A program made the translations under genes and the position numbers. A stretch of 32,577 nucleotides of DNA from assembly GCA_001777055.1 (NCBI GenBank), contig MFCX01000003.1, positions 1 to 32,577 of the forward strand. The letters run 5' to 3'. This stretch comes from Candidatus Daviesbacteria bacterium RIFCSPHIGHO2_02_FULL_39_12. GTDB taxonomy: Bacteria > Patescibacteriota > Microgenomatia > Daviesbacterales > UBA10151. Shown piece by piece: positions 22,302-31,197 of this stretch (positions are counted from its first letter, which is position 1; every line of letters starts with the position of its first letter). The notes below the pieces were generated by a model, which did not search any database, had not been told where the DNA came from, and worked only from the letters and a program-made list of their open reading frames with translations.

Positions 22302-25262
22302 ATGATACAAAAAGTAAGAGTTATTACAACTTACGGACCGGATTTAAAAGGGGAAAGTATCCTATCTGAAATTAAAACCAGACTAAAATTGAGATATGTT
22401 AATAAAGTGCAATCCATAAAAGTTTACAGATTAGAGGAAGTGCCTTTAAAGGATACAAAAGTACTAGCGGAAGCGCTTTTGTCTGAGCCGATTAATCAAA
22501 AATATACTATTAATGAGTCTATCACTTGCCTCGAAGGAGCTCGCCTCGCGAAGCGGGCCAAAGCCCTGCCTGCCGGCAGGCAGGCTCATCTTCGAGGTGG
22601 TCAACCGCCAATTGTTGAGATAGCTTATAAAAGCGGCGTAATGAATCCGGAAGTGGCCTCAATTCTAAAAGCTGCTGCTGATTTAAAGATTAAATTATCA
22701 GCTTGTGACACTTCTAACGAATATGCTTTTTTCGGAAACCTTTCCAGACGGGAAGCCATAAATATTGTTGACAAGTTAAATCTTTACAATAAGACAGTTG
22801 AGCAAATTGTAAATTATGAACCGGAAACCTTACTAATTCAAGGACAGCCAGGAAAGACTCAAATTGTCCCTATTAGATCCATGACAAATAATCAGTTAAT
22901 GATGCTTTCAACAGATAAGTTATCTTTGAATTTAGAAGAAATGCAGGCAATTAAAAATTATTTTACAAAAATTAAAAGGAATCCTTCTGATTTAGAGCTT
23001 GAGACAATTGCTCAGACCTGGAGCGAGCATTCCGGCCACAAAACTTTTAAAGCAGAACTTGTTGTAAACGGTAAAAAGAAAGCGCCCCTTATTAAAAGAA
23101 TAAAACAAGAGGCGCTTAAACATAAAAAAAATATTGTTTCAGCTTTTGTAGATAATTCGGGGATAATGGATTTTTATGATGGTTTTGGGATTTGCGGTAA
23201 AGTTGAAACTCACAATGCCCCCTCAGCCATAGAACCATATGGAGGCGCCATGACCGGATCCGGCGGGGTATTCAGAGACATTGCTGCAACAGGAAAAGGC
23301 GCAAAAAATATCGCCTCAACAGATATTTTTTGTTTTGCTCCGCTTGAATTGCCAGTCAAAGAAATCCCGGAAGGCTGTTTGCCTCCTGACTATCTTTTAC
23401 AAAGGGTAGTAACGGGAGTTAAAGATTATGGCAATAGAATGGGGATTCCAACCAATAATGGTTCAGTCCATTTTCATCCTGATTTTAGAGCAAAACCCGC
23501 TGTCATAGTTGGGGCATACGGGATCTTACCGAAAAAATATGCCAAGAAAGACTTACCGGAATTAGGGGATTTGATAATTTGTGCGGGCGGTAGAACCGGT
23601 CGGGATGGTATACATGGGGCCACTTTTTCTTCAGGTGAGATGACAGAGCAAACAGCTAAAGTGAATTCCTCTGCAGTGCAAATTGGTAATGCCATTGAAG
23701 AAAAAAGAATGTTTGATGCATTGCTTGAGGTAAGAGATAAGGACTTAATTACCTTGGTTCAAGATTGTGGCGGTGGTGGATTTTCTTCTGCTATCGGTGA
23801 AATAGGTGAGAAATTAGGTGTTTCAATTGATCTTAAAAAAGCTCCATTAAAGTATCAAGGTCTTTCTCCATGGGAAATTTGGGTATCCGAATCTCAGGAA
23901 AGAATAATTGTAGTTATAGATCCTAAGAAGTTAAAAAGATTTGAAGAAATTTGTGCAAAGTATAATGTTGAAAACACAGTTTTGGGAAAATTTGACGGTA
24001 GCAAAAAATTAAATGTGGCTTTTGGAAAAGAGATTGTTTGCGATCTGGATATGCAGTTTCTGCATCACGGTTTACCGAAGAGGATTTTAGTTGCAAGGCA
24101 AAACAAAAGTCATTCCCGCTCGCTTCGCGAAGCGAGCGAAAGTGGGAATCCATATAACGTGGAAGCTCCAAAAAAGGAAAAGGAATGGATTGATGCACTA
24201 GTTAAGGTTTTGACTCATGGTAATGTGTGTTCAAAAGAACCAATTATTAGATTATATGATCATTCAGTCCAAGGAACTTGCGATTTGCAGCCCTTTACCG
24301 GAGTTAAACTAGACGGACCAAATGATTCACCGGTTCTCCGGCCATTTTTGGATAAAAAATACGGCATGGTTATTGCGCATGGGTTAAACCCAGTATTAAA
24401 TAAAATTGATCCTTATTGGGGCAGTATTTGGGCAGGAGTAGAAGCTGTATCTAATTTTGTAGCAGTAGGTGGAAATTATAAAGAGGCCTCTTTTATAGAA
24501 AATTATATTTGGCCATTTCCGGATGAGGAGTCACTTTGGGATTTAGATAGATCGGTTGATGCGGTGATTGATTTAATGAAAGTTTTAAAGATTCCGGTAA
24601 TATCCGGAAAGGACAGTTTGTCATCAACTTACAGGGGTAGGGGTAACAAAATAATTAAAATTCCACCCACTCTTTGCATGTCTGTTTTTGGCAAAATCAA
24701 AGATGTGAGTAAAACTATTACAGCAGATTTTAAGTTTAAGGATTCAACAATTGTTTTAGTTGGGAAATTAGATGATAGCTTGGGTGGATCAACGTATTTG
24801 GAAGTAAATGGGATACGGGGAACCAATGTACCAAAAGTAGATTTAAGAATGCTGCCTAAAACACTAAACAGTATTTACCAGGGTATTCAAAAAGGTCAGA
24901 TTTTATCTTGCCATGATGTTTCTGAAGGCGGAGTTATCACTGCTATTTTTGAAATGTGTGTTGGCGGAAATTGTGGAGTGAAAATCCACCTCGGAGGAGT
25001 AACTATGTCACACCTCCGAGGTGACCGTATGGGCTCCTCGAAGGTGAAATTATTGTTTAATGAAACAGCAGGTACCTTTGTTGTAGAGGTGGAAAATGAA
25101 AAAGCTGCTAAAAAACTTTTCAAAAACGTGCCATTTATGATTTTAGGCAAGACACAGTCAGGGTCTGTTATAGAAGTAACAAACAGGAAGCCGTTGTTTA
25201 AAGCAAATATTGAAGAGTTAAAGAAGGTCTGGCAGCAGCTGATGAAGGAACTATTTGCATGA
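22302..25262 (+). CDS. purL: PurS-PurL fusion, FGAM synthase large subunit
   Basis: This subunit converts FGAR to FGAM with ATP and ammonia from PurQ. Residues 1 to about 165 are PurS-like (KVRVITTYGPDLKGESILSEIK and a second similar half), fused to the PurL body: TWSEHSGHKTFKAEL, VETHNAPSAIEPYGGA, and the second AIR-synthase half (DHSVQGTCDLQPF, VISGKDSLSSTYRG, LSCHDVSEGGV). At 986 aa it is longer than PurL with separate PurS because of the fusion and three repeat-derived inserts (residues about 74-102, 603-617, 895-915). The glutaminase is separate (purQ, ATGA overlap). No free purS is visible. Confidence 0.95.
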   Translation: MIQKVRVITTYGPDLKGESILSEIKTRLKLRYVNKVQSIKVYRLEEVPLKDTKVLAEALLSEPINQKYTINESITCLEGARLAKRAKALPAGRQAHLRGGQPPIVEIAYKSGVMNPEVASILKAAADLKIKLSACDTSNEYAFFGNLSRREAINIVDKLNLYNKTVEQIVNYEPETLLIQGQPGKTQIVPIRSMTNNQLMMLSTDKLSLNLEEMQAIKNYFTKIKRNPSDLELETIAQTWSEHSGHKTFKAELVVNGKKKAPLIKRIKQEALKHKKNIVSAFVDNSGIMDFYDGFGICGKVETHNAPSAIEPYGGAMTGSGGVFRDIAATGKGAKNIASTDIFCFAPLELPVKEIPEGCLPPDYLLQRVVTGVKDYGNRMGIPTNNGSVHFHPDFRAKPAVIVGAYGILPKKYAKKDLPELGDLIICAGGRTGRDGIHGATFSSGEMTEQTAKVNSSAVQIGNAIEEKRMFDALLEVRDKDLITLVQDCGGGGFSSAIGEIGEKLGVSIDLKKAPLKYQGLSPWEIWVSESQERIIVVIDPKKLKRFEEICAKYNVENTVLGKFDGSKKLNVAFGKEIVCDLDMQFLHHGLPKRILVARQNKSHSRSLREASESGNPYNVEAPKKEKEWIDALVKVLTHGNVCSKEPIIRLYDHSVQGTCDLQPFTGVKLDGPNDSPVLRPFLDKKYGMVIAHGLNPVLNKIDPYWGSIWAGVEAVSNFVAVGGNYKEASFIENYIWPFPDEESLWDLDRSVDAVIDLMKVLKIPVISGKDSLSSTYRGRGNKIIKIPPTLCMSVFGKIKDVSKTITADFKFKDSTIVLVGKLDDSLGGSTYLEVNGIRGTNVPKVDLRMLPKTLNSIYQGIQKGQILSCHDVSEGGVITAIFEMCVGGNCGVKIHLGGVTMSHLRGDRMGSSKVKLLFNETAGTFVVEVENEKAAKKLFKNVPFMILGKTQSGSVIEVTNRKPLFKANIEELKKVWQQLMKELFA
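22528..22600 (+). repeat. Composite nested palindromes in the PurS-like part of purL
   Basis: Outer arms CCTCGAAG (22529) and CTTCGAGG (22590) enclose an imperfect CTCGCGAAGCGG hairpin and a perfect 20-nt palindrome, CCTGCCTGCCGGCAGGCAGG (22565-22584). The block is translated as CLEGARLAKRAKALPAGRQA and interrupts the PurS-like domain just before IVEIAYKSGV. Confidence 0.75.
24109..24152 (+). repeat. GTCATTCCC element carrying a perfect inner palindrome, in purL
   Basis: A GTCATTCCCGC ... GAAAGTGGGAATCCA hairpin of the purD type is split in its loop by an 18-nt insertion that creates the perfect palindrome GCTCGCTTCGCGAAGCGAGC. The whole is read in frame as SHSRSLREASESGNP between two PurL domains. 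Confidence 0.8.
24986..25046 (+). repeat. Triple CACCTC/GAGGTG element in purL
   Basis: CCACCTCGGAGG, CACCTCCGAGGTG (13-nt odd palindrome) and CTCCTCGAAGGTG occur within 61 nt and are read in frame as IHLGGVTMSHLRGDRMGSSK in the C-terminal AIR-synthase-like domain, just before LLFNETAG. The same family lies between dnaX and glyA. Confidence 0.7.
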
Positions 25263-26044
25263 GCAAAAAACCTAAAGTATTAGTATTAAAAGCAGACGGC
25301 ACCAATAGAGATGAAGAGATGGCATATGCATTTAAAATAGCTGGAGGCAATCCTGAAATTGTTCATGTTAATCAGTTAAGAAACGGTATCAAGAAAATGG
25401 AGGATTACCAAATTCTGGCTTTACCCGGAGGGTTTGCTTATGGCGATGATATTGTTTCCGGAAAAATTTTGGCAATTGAATTGACTTCATTTTTGGGCAG
25501 CCAAATGAAGAAATTTATAGAAAGGAAAAATACGGTCATCCTCGGAGTCTGTAACGGGTTTCAAGCGCTTGTTAGAACCGGCTTATTACCATTTAGAGAC
25601 TTTGGGAAAATGTCAGTAAGTTTAACAAATAATGACTCCGGACATTTTGAATGCAGATGGATTAAACTTAAAATAGAGGAAAGTGTTTGTAAGTTTACAA
25701 GTGGTTTAGTTGGTAAAGTAGTTGATTATCCTGTGGCACATGGCGAGGGAAAGTTCTTTGCGCTAGATAAAACTTTAAACGAAGTAGAAAAAGAAAAGTT
25801 AGTGGTTTTTAGATACGCTGATGAGGAAGGTAATGCAACTATGGAATATCCTAAAAACCCCGCTGGTGCGCTAAATTCTGTCGGAGGAATTTGTGATCCA
25901 ACAGGTAGGATTTTGGGATTAATGCCGCATCCTGAATGCTTTGTTAGGGCGGAGCAGCATTCAAACTGGAGAAGAGGTGAGGTCGAAGTTATGGGATTAC
26001 CGCTTTTTGAAAATATGGTTAAATTTGTAAGGGAGGCTAAATGA
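25259..26044 (+). CDS. purQ: FGAM synthase glutaminase subunit
   Basis: PurQ is the class I glutamine amidotransferase that feeds ammonia to PurL. The nucleophile elbow GVCNGFQALV, the catalytic His-Glu pair in LMPHPE, and the oxyanion strand LPGGFAYGDDI are visible. Length is 261 aa, longer than the short PurQ (about 225) but similar to the form found with PurS-fused PurL. It overlaps purL and guaA by ATGA junctions at both ends. Confidence 0.95.
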   Translation: MSKKPKVLVLKADGTNRDEEMAYAFKIAGGNPEIVHVNQLRNGIKKMEDYQILALPGGFAYGDDIVSGKILAIELTSFLGSQMKKFIERKNTVILGVCNGFQALVRTGLLPFRDFGKMSVSLTNNDSGHFECRWIKLKIEESVCKFTSGLVGKVVDYPVAHGEGKFFALDKTLNEVEKEKLVVFRYADEEGNATMEYPKNPAGALNSVGGICDPTGRILGLMPHPECFVRAEQHSNWRRGEVEVMGLPLFENMVKFVREAK

Positions 26045-27576
26045 TAGTTTTAGTTGATTTTGGAGGACAAACTGCACATTTGATTACCAGAAGAATTAGA
26101 GAATTAGGTGTGGATTGCAAAATAGTTACACCAGAAGATGCACTTTATGTCATTGCGAACAATGACAATCCGGTTAGGGGTATAATTTTTTCAGGAGGGC
26201 CGGCTTCTGTTTATGAAAAAGATGCTCCAACAATTGATAAAAAAATATTTGATTTGCAAATTCCTATTTTGGGAATTTGTTATGGGCAACAGCTGCTTTG
26301 TCAGTTACTGGATGGAGAAGTAAAGGCAGGGTTTAAAAAGGAATTTGGTCCGGCGATATTAAGTTCAAAGTTCAAAGTTCAAAGTTCAAAGTTATTGAAA
26401 GGCATACCGGATGGGATAACAGTTTGGATGAGTCACGGAGATGAGGTAGTAAAAATACCAGCAGGGTTTGAGACGGTTGCAAAAACAAAGACTATTCCAC
26501 ATGCCGTAATAGAAAATCATAAAAAGAAAATTTATGGAATACAGTTTCATCCGGAAGTTATACATACGGAATTAGGTGAAAAAGTTTTGGAAAACTTTAT
26601 AAAAGAGTGTGGGCTACAAGTCAAAAAACAACAAATAGATAAAACATTTGTTGAAAATATTATTTCTGACATCAAAGATTCAACTGTAGATGATAAAGCA
26701 ATTTGTGCTTTATCCGGAGGGGTTGATTCCTCTGTTGCTGCACTTTTGGCACATCAGGCAATCGGGAATAATTTAACTTGTCTTTATATTGACTCAGGAC
26801 TGATGAGAGATGGTGAAACAGATACATTAAAAAAAGTATTTGCAAGCCATTTTCATATGAATATACAAATCATTGATGCGAAGAAAGAGTTTCTAAATGG
26901 GTTAAAAGGAGTTTCTGATCCGGAGCAAAAAAGAAAAATAATTGGCAGAACTTTTATCCAAATTTTTGAAAAAGAAGCAAAAAAGGTTAGCGCTAAATTT
27001 TTAGTCCAGGGGACTATTTATCCTGATGTTATAGAAAGCGCCGGTGGCAGCAAACATGCCCAAGTTATAAAATCTCATCATAATGTCGGCGGATTACCTG
27101 ATGGTATGAATTTAGTTTTAATAGAACCTCTAAGAAATTTTTATAAAGATGAAGTCAGAAAAATTGGCAAGATTTTAAAATTGCCTGATGAAATCACCAA
27201 TAGACAACCTTTTCCCGGACCCGGACTTGCTGTCAGAATAATAGGTGAGGTAACTGAAGAAAAATTGGAAATATTAAGACAGGCAGATAAAATAGTCCAG
27301 AAAGAATTAGAGAATTTAGAAGGAAAACTTTGGCAAGCATTTGCAGTTTTTACATCTATTAAAACAACGGGGGTAAGAGGTGACCAGAGAGCATACGGAG
27401 AAACGATTGCCATTCGGGCAATTGAGGCACAAGATGCCATGAGCGCCAATTTTGCCAAACTCCCGTATGAATTACTTGAAAAGATTTCTACAAGGATTGT
27501 AAATGAAATACCCCAAGTAAACCGTGTGGTGTATGATATTACCAACAAACCACCAGCCACCATGGAATGGGAATAA
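26041..27576 (+). CDS. guaA: GMP synthase (glutamine-hydrolysing)
   Basis: GuaA aminates XMP to GMP. The N-terminal glutaminase has GICYGQQLLCQLL and HPEVIHTELG; the ATP-pyrophosphatase P-loop is ALSGGVDSSVAALL; and the C-terminal dimerisation domain ends in TNKPPATMEWE, which is the usual terminus. Residues 107-117 (SSKFKVQSSKLL) come from a 7-nt tandem repeat in the glutaminase domain. Length 511 aa is normal. It ends the plus operon and faces purA with only 11 bp between stops; no terminator hairpin is visible there. Confidence 0.97.
   Translation: MIVLVDFGGQTAHLITRRIRELGVDCKIVTPEDALYVIANNDNPVRGIIFSGGPASVYEKDAPTIDKKIFDLQIPILGICYGQQLLCQLLDGEVKAGFKKEFGPAILSSKFKVQSSKLLKGIPDGITVWMSHGDEVVKIPAGFETVAKTKTIPHAVIENHKKKIYGIQFHPEVIHTELGEKVLENFIKECGLQVKKQQIDKTFVENIISDIKDSTVDDKAICALSGGVDSSVAALLAHQAIGNNLTCLYIDSGLMRDGETDTLKKVFASHFHMNIQIIDAKKEFLNGLKGVSDPEQKRKIIGRTFIQIFEKEAKKVSAKFLVQGTIYPDVIESAGGSKHAQVIKSHHNVGGLPDGMNLVLIEPLRNFYKDEVRKIGKILKLPDEITNRQPFPGPGLAVRIIGEVTEEKLEILRQADKIVQKELENLEGKLWQAFAVFTSIKTTGVRGDQRAYGETIAIRAIEAQDAMSANFAKLPYELLEKISTRIVNEIPQVNRVVYDITNKPPATMEWE
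26361..26393 (+). repeat. AAGTTCA tandem repeat (about 4.7 copies) in guaA
   Basis: The unit AAGTTCA is repeated head to tail four times plus AAGTT. As the unit is 7 nt, gain or loss of one copy would shift the guaA frame, while three copies would keep it. It is translated as SSKFKVQSSK. Confidence 0.85.
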
Positions 27577-27587
27577 TTAATTGAAAA

Positions 27588-28934
<1,347 letters not shown>

Positions 28935-28962
28935 TATCATTAAAGAGATCCTCAGCGTATTT

Positions 28963-28991
28963 TTGACTTTTGATAGTCTATTTAATATAAT
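28963..28991 (+). promoter_or_regulatory. Sigma70 promoter of the purP1-purP2-purH operon
   Basis: TTGACT (28963-28968), a 17-nt spacer, and a perfect TATAAT (28986-28991) lie 5 nt before ATG 28997. The layout is almost identical to the purF promoter (TTGACT, 17, TATATT, 5, ATG). Confidence 0.8.
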
Positions 28992-28996
28992 AAGTT

Positions 28997-30013
28997 ATGG
29001 GAATTATAGATTACACAATAGTAACGCTTGGATCTCACTCAGCCCTGCAAATTCTCAAAGGGGCAAAAGATGAAGGCTTTAAAACTGCAGTAGTTGCCAC
29101 TCCGGATAGAATTGCTCTCTATAGTTTATACAATAATTTCATTGATGAGGTTTTAGAAATTGACTCTTGGACTGATTTTCCAAAACTTGAAAAACAGTTA
29201 CAAAAAAGAAATGCCATTATTATTCCACACGGGTCTTTCGTGGCTTATTTAGGGATGAATCAAAATAAAAATATGAAAGTTTCATATTTTGGGAATAAAT
29301 CTGTTTTGGACTGGGAAGAAAATAGAAAAATGCAAAGGCTTTGGATGGAGCAGTCTAATGTTAAAGTACCGCACAGGTTTAAAAAGGGAGATAAAATTGA
29401 CAGGCCGGTAATTGTTAAATCATATGGGGCAGCTGGAGGAAAAGGATACTTTACAGCCAGAAATCAAAAAGAATTTGATGAAAAATTGAATAAATTTACC
29501 GAAGAGAGATTTATGGTGCAGGAGTATGTTATCGGAGTGCCGTTATATTTTCATTTCTTTTATTCTCCTTTAACAGAGAAGGTTGAAGTTATGAGTATTG
29601 ATAAAAGATATGAAACAAACGTTGATTCATTAGGAAGAATTCCTGCCAAAAATCAAAAAGGATTAAATATCGAGCCTTCCTTTGAGGTGGTGGCCAATAT
29701 TCCATTAGCAGTTAGGGAATCAATGTTAGCTGGTGCAGTTTCAATGGCAGAAAGAGTAGTAGAGACTTCTAAAAAATTGATTTCTTCTAAAGGGCTGTTT
29801 GGTCCGTTTTGTCTGGAAACAATTATTACCTCATCTGAGGAAATTTATGTGATAGAAATTTCTGCCAGAATTGTAGCCGGGACCAATTGTTTTATTGACG
29901 GATCACCCTATGCTTATTTAAATTATAAAGAGCCGATGAGTACCGGTAGAAGAATTGCACGGGAGATTAAAGAAGCTATAAAGAAAAATAAGCTAAAGGA
30001 AGTATTGGATTAA
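28997..30013 (+). CDS. purP: PurP-type formate-dependent AICAR formyl ligase, canonical copy
   Basis: PurP is an archaeal ATP-grasp enzyme that formylates AICAR to FAICAR with free formate and ATP. Residues TLGSHSALQILKGAKDEGF, IIPHGSFVAYLG, VQEYVIGVPLYFHFFYSP, MSIDKRYETNVDSLGRIPAKNQ and the C-terminal IEISARIVAGTN-FIDGSPYAYL follow the archaeal proteins closely along the full 338 aa, including the His of the GSH motif and the PHGS loop. It lacks the longer N-terminal leader of some archaeal forms. The gene has the strongest promoter of the window. Finding it beside bacterial purine genes suggests transfer from an archaeon or an old shared origin. Confidence 0.88.
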   Translation: MGIIDYTIVTLGSHSALQILKGAKDEGFKTAVVATPDRIALYSLYNNFIDEVLEIDSWTDFPKLEKQLQKRNAIIIPHGSFVAYLGMNQNKNMKVSYFGNKSVLDWEENRKMQRLWMEQSNVKVPHRFKKGDKIDRPVIVKSYGAAGGKGYFTARNQKEFDEKLNKFTEERFMVQEYVIGVPLYFHFFYSPLTEKVEVMSIDKRYETNVDSLGRIPAKNQKGLNIEPSFEVVANIPLAVRESMLAGAVSMAERVVETSKKLISSKGLFGPFCLETIITSSEEIYVIEISARIVAGTNCFIDGSPYAYLNYKEPMSTGRRIAREIKEAIKKNKLKEVLD

Positions 30014-30019
30014 ACTCAA

Positions 30020-30055
30020 AACTCAAATGTCAAAACTCAAAACCAAGTCAGACTT
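30020..30055 (+). repeat. AAAACTCAAA repeats and ACCAAGTCAGACTTGGT hairpin at the purP2 start
   Basis: ACTCAAA-type copies surround the ATG of purP2, followed by the inverted repeat ACCAAG-TCAGA-CTTGGT. The element encodes MSKLKTKSDLVK, so the start codon and first residues of PurP2 derive from repeat sequence. Confidence 0.55.
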
Positions 30056-31193
30056 GGTCAAAACTACAACTAAAAACTTAAAAGTAAAAGATATTACAAT
30101 TTCGGTGTTAGGCAGCCATTCTGCATTAGATGTTTGCAGGGGAGCAAAGGATTTGGGGTTTAAAACTTTGGTAGTTGCGCAAAAGGGAAGAGATAAAACT
30201 TATGCCAAATATTTTAAGTCTCGGGACAATTTGGGGTGTGTTGATGAAGTAATAGAACTAGAAAAGTTTGCTGATATTTTAAATGAAGATATCCAACAGG
30301 AATTGCTAAAAAGGAACGCTATATTTGTTCCCCATAGATCTTTTGAAGTATATATTAATGATTACAATGCCATTGAAAATAAATTTAAAGCGCCGATATT
30401 TGGCAATAGATTTTTACTAAAAGTAGAAGAGCGTGGTGTTAAACTAAATCAATATGATTTATTAGACAAAGCCAATATTCGTTATCCTAAACAATTTAAT
30501 CCTGTACCAGACGGTACGGGACCAAAAGAAATCGATAGACTTTGTATTGTCAAAGTCCTAGAAAAGATGAGAGGGTATGAGCGGGCTTTTTTCCTGGTTG
30601 ATTCTTATGCCGGATATCAACATGAATCACAACGGTTAATAGATGAAGGTAAAATAACAAGAGAAGCCTTGGACAAAGCAGTGATAGAAGAGTTTGTAGT
30701 TGGAGTACAGGTCAATTTTAACTTTTTTTATTCTCCCCTGAATAAAAGGTTAGAATTAATAGGTACTGATACCAGAAGACAAACTAATCTTGATGGGATA
30801 CTTAGGTTAACTGGGAATTTCCAACAAAAGGTTATGGAAGATAATAGAGTACAGATTAAATACGAAGAAGCAGGACATATTGCGGTAACAGTTTTAGAGT
30901 CACTCTTAGAAGATGCTTTTTTAATAGGCGAGAGGTTTGTGGAAGCAGCGAAGCAGTTAGTAAGTCCCGGAGTGATTGGCCCATTCGGTTTACAAACAGT
31001 TATAACAGCGGGTCCTCCTAAAAAAGAAATTATTGTATTTGATGTTTCGCCCAGAATGCCGGGAAGCCCAGGAATTTTTGCAACTCCATATAGCGGATAT
31101 TTATATGGACAAAATATCAGTATGGGGAAAAGAGTAGCTATGGAAATCAAAGAAGCTGTCCGGAAAGGAAAATTAGAAGAGATTCTGACCTAA
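30027..31193 (+). CDS. Divergent second PurP-like ATP-grasp protein
   Basis: A 388-residue paralogue of the preceding gene: VLGSHSALDVCRGAKDLGF, VEERGVKLNQYDLLDKANI, EEFVVGVQVNFNFFYSP, GTDTRRQTNLDGILRL and the tail GKRVAMEIKEAVRKGKLEEIL align with it. Likely active-site positions differ: PHGSF is PHRSF, and the EISARIVAGTN segment is DVSPRMPGSPG. It therefore resembles the PurP2-like group in archaea, whose activity is unproven. It may act on another substrate, pair with PurP1 as a hetero-oligomer, or regulate it. The first 20 residues are repeat-derived. It sits 13 nt after purP1 and 4 nt before purH. Confidence 0.82.
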   Translation: MSKLKTKSDLVKTTTKNLKVKDITISVLGSHSALDVCRGAKDLGFKTLVVAQKGRDKTYAKYFKSRDNLGCVDEVIELEKFADILNEDIQQELLKRNAIFVPHRSFEVYINDYNAIENKFKAPIFGNRFLLKVEERGVKLNQYDLLDKANIRYPKQFNPVPDGTGPKEIDRLCIVKVLEKMRGYERAFFLVDSYAGYQHESQRLIDEGKITREALDKAVIEEFVVGVQVNFNFFYSPLNKRLELIGTDTRRQTNLDGILRLTGNFQQKVMEDNRVQIKYEEAGHIAVTVLESLLEDAFLIGERFVEAAKQLVSPGVIGPFGLQTVITAGPPKKEIIVFDVSPRMPGSPGIFATPYSGYLYGQNISMGKRVAMEIKEAVRKGKLEEILT

Positions 31194-31197
31194 CAAC

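Noticed and set aside
27141-27563. Minus-strand ORF of 140 aa within guaA
   Set aside because: It is a shadow frame of the conserved GMP synthase C-terminal domain with no start signal or recognisable motif. The same reasoning applies to 8058-8444, 30728-31150, 7434-7775 and other antisense lines.
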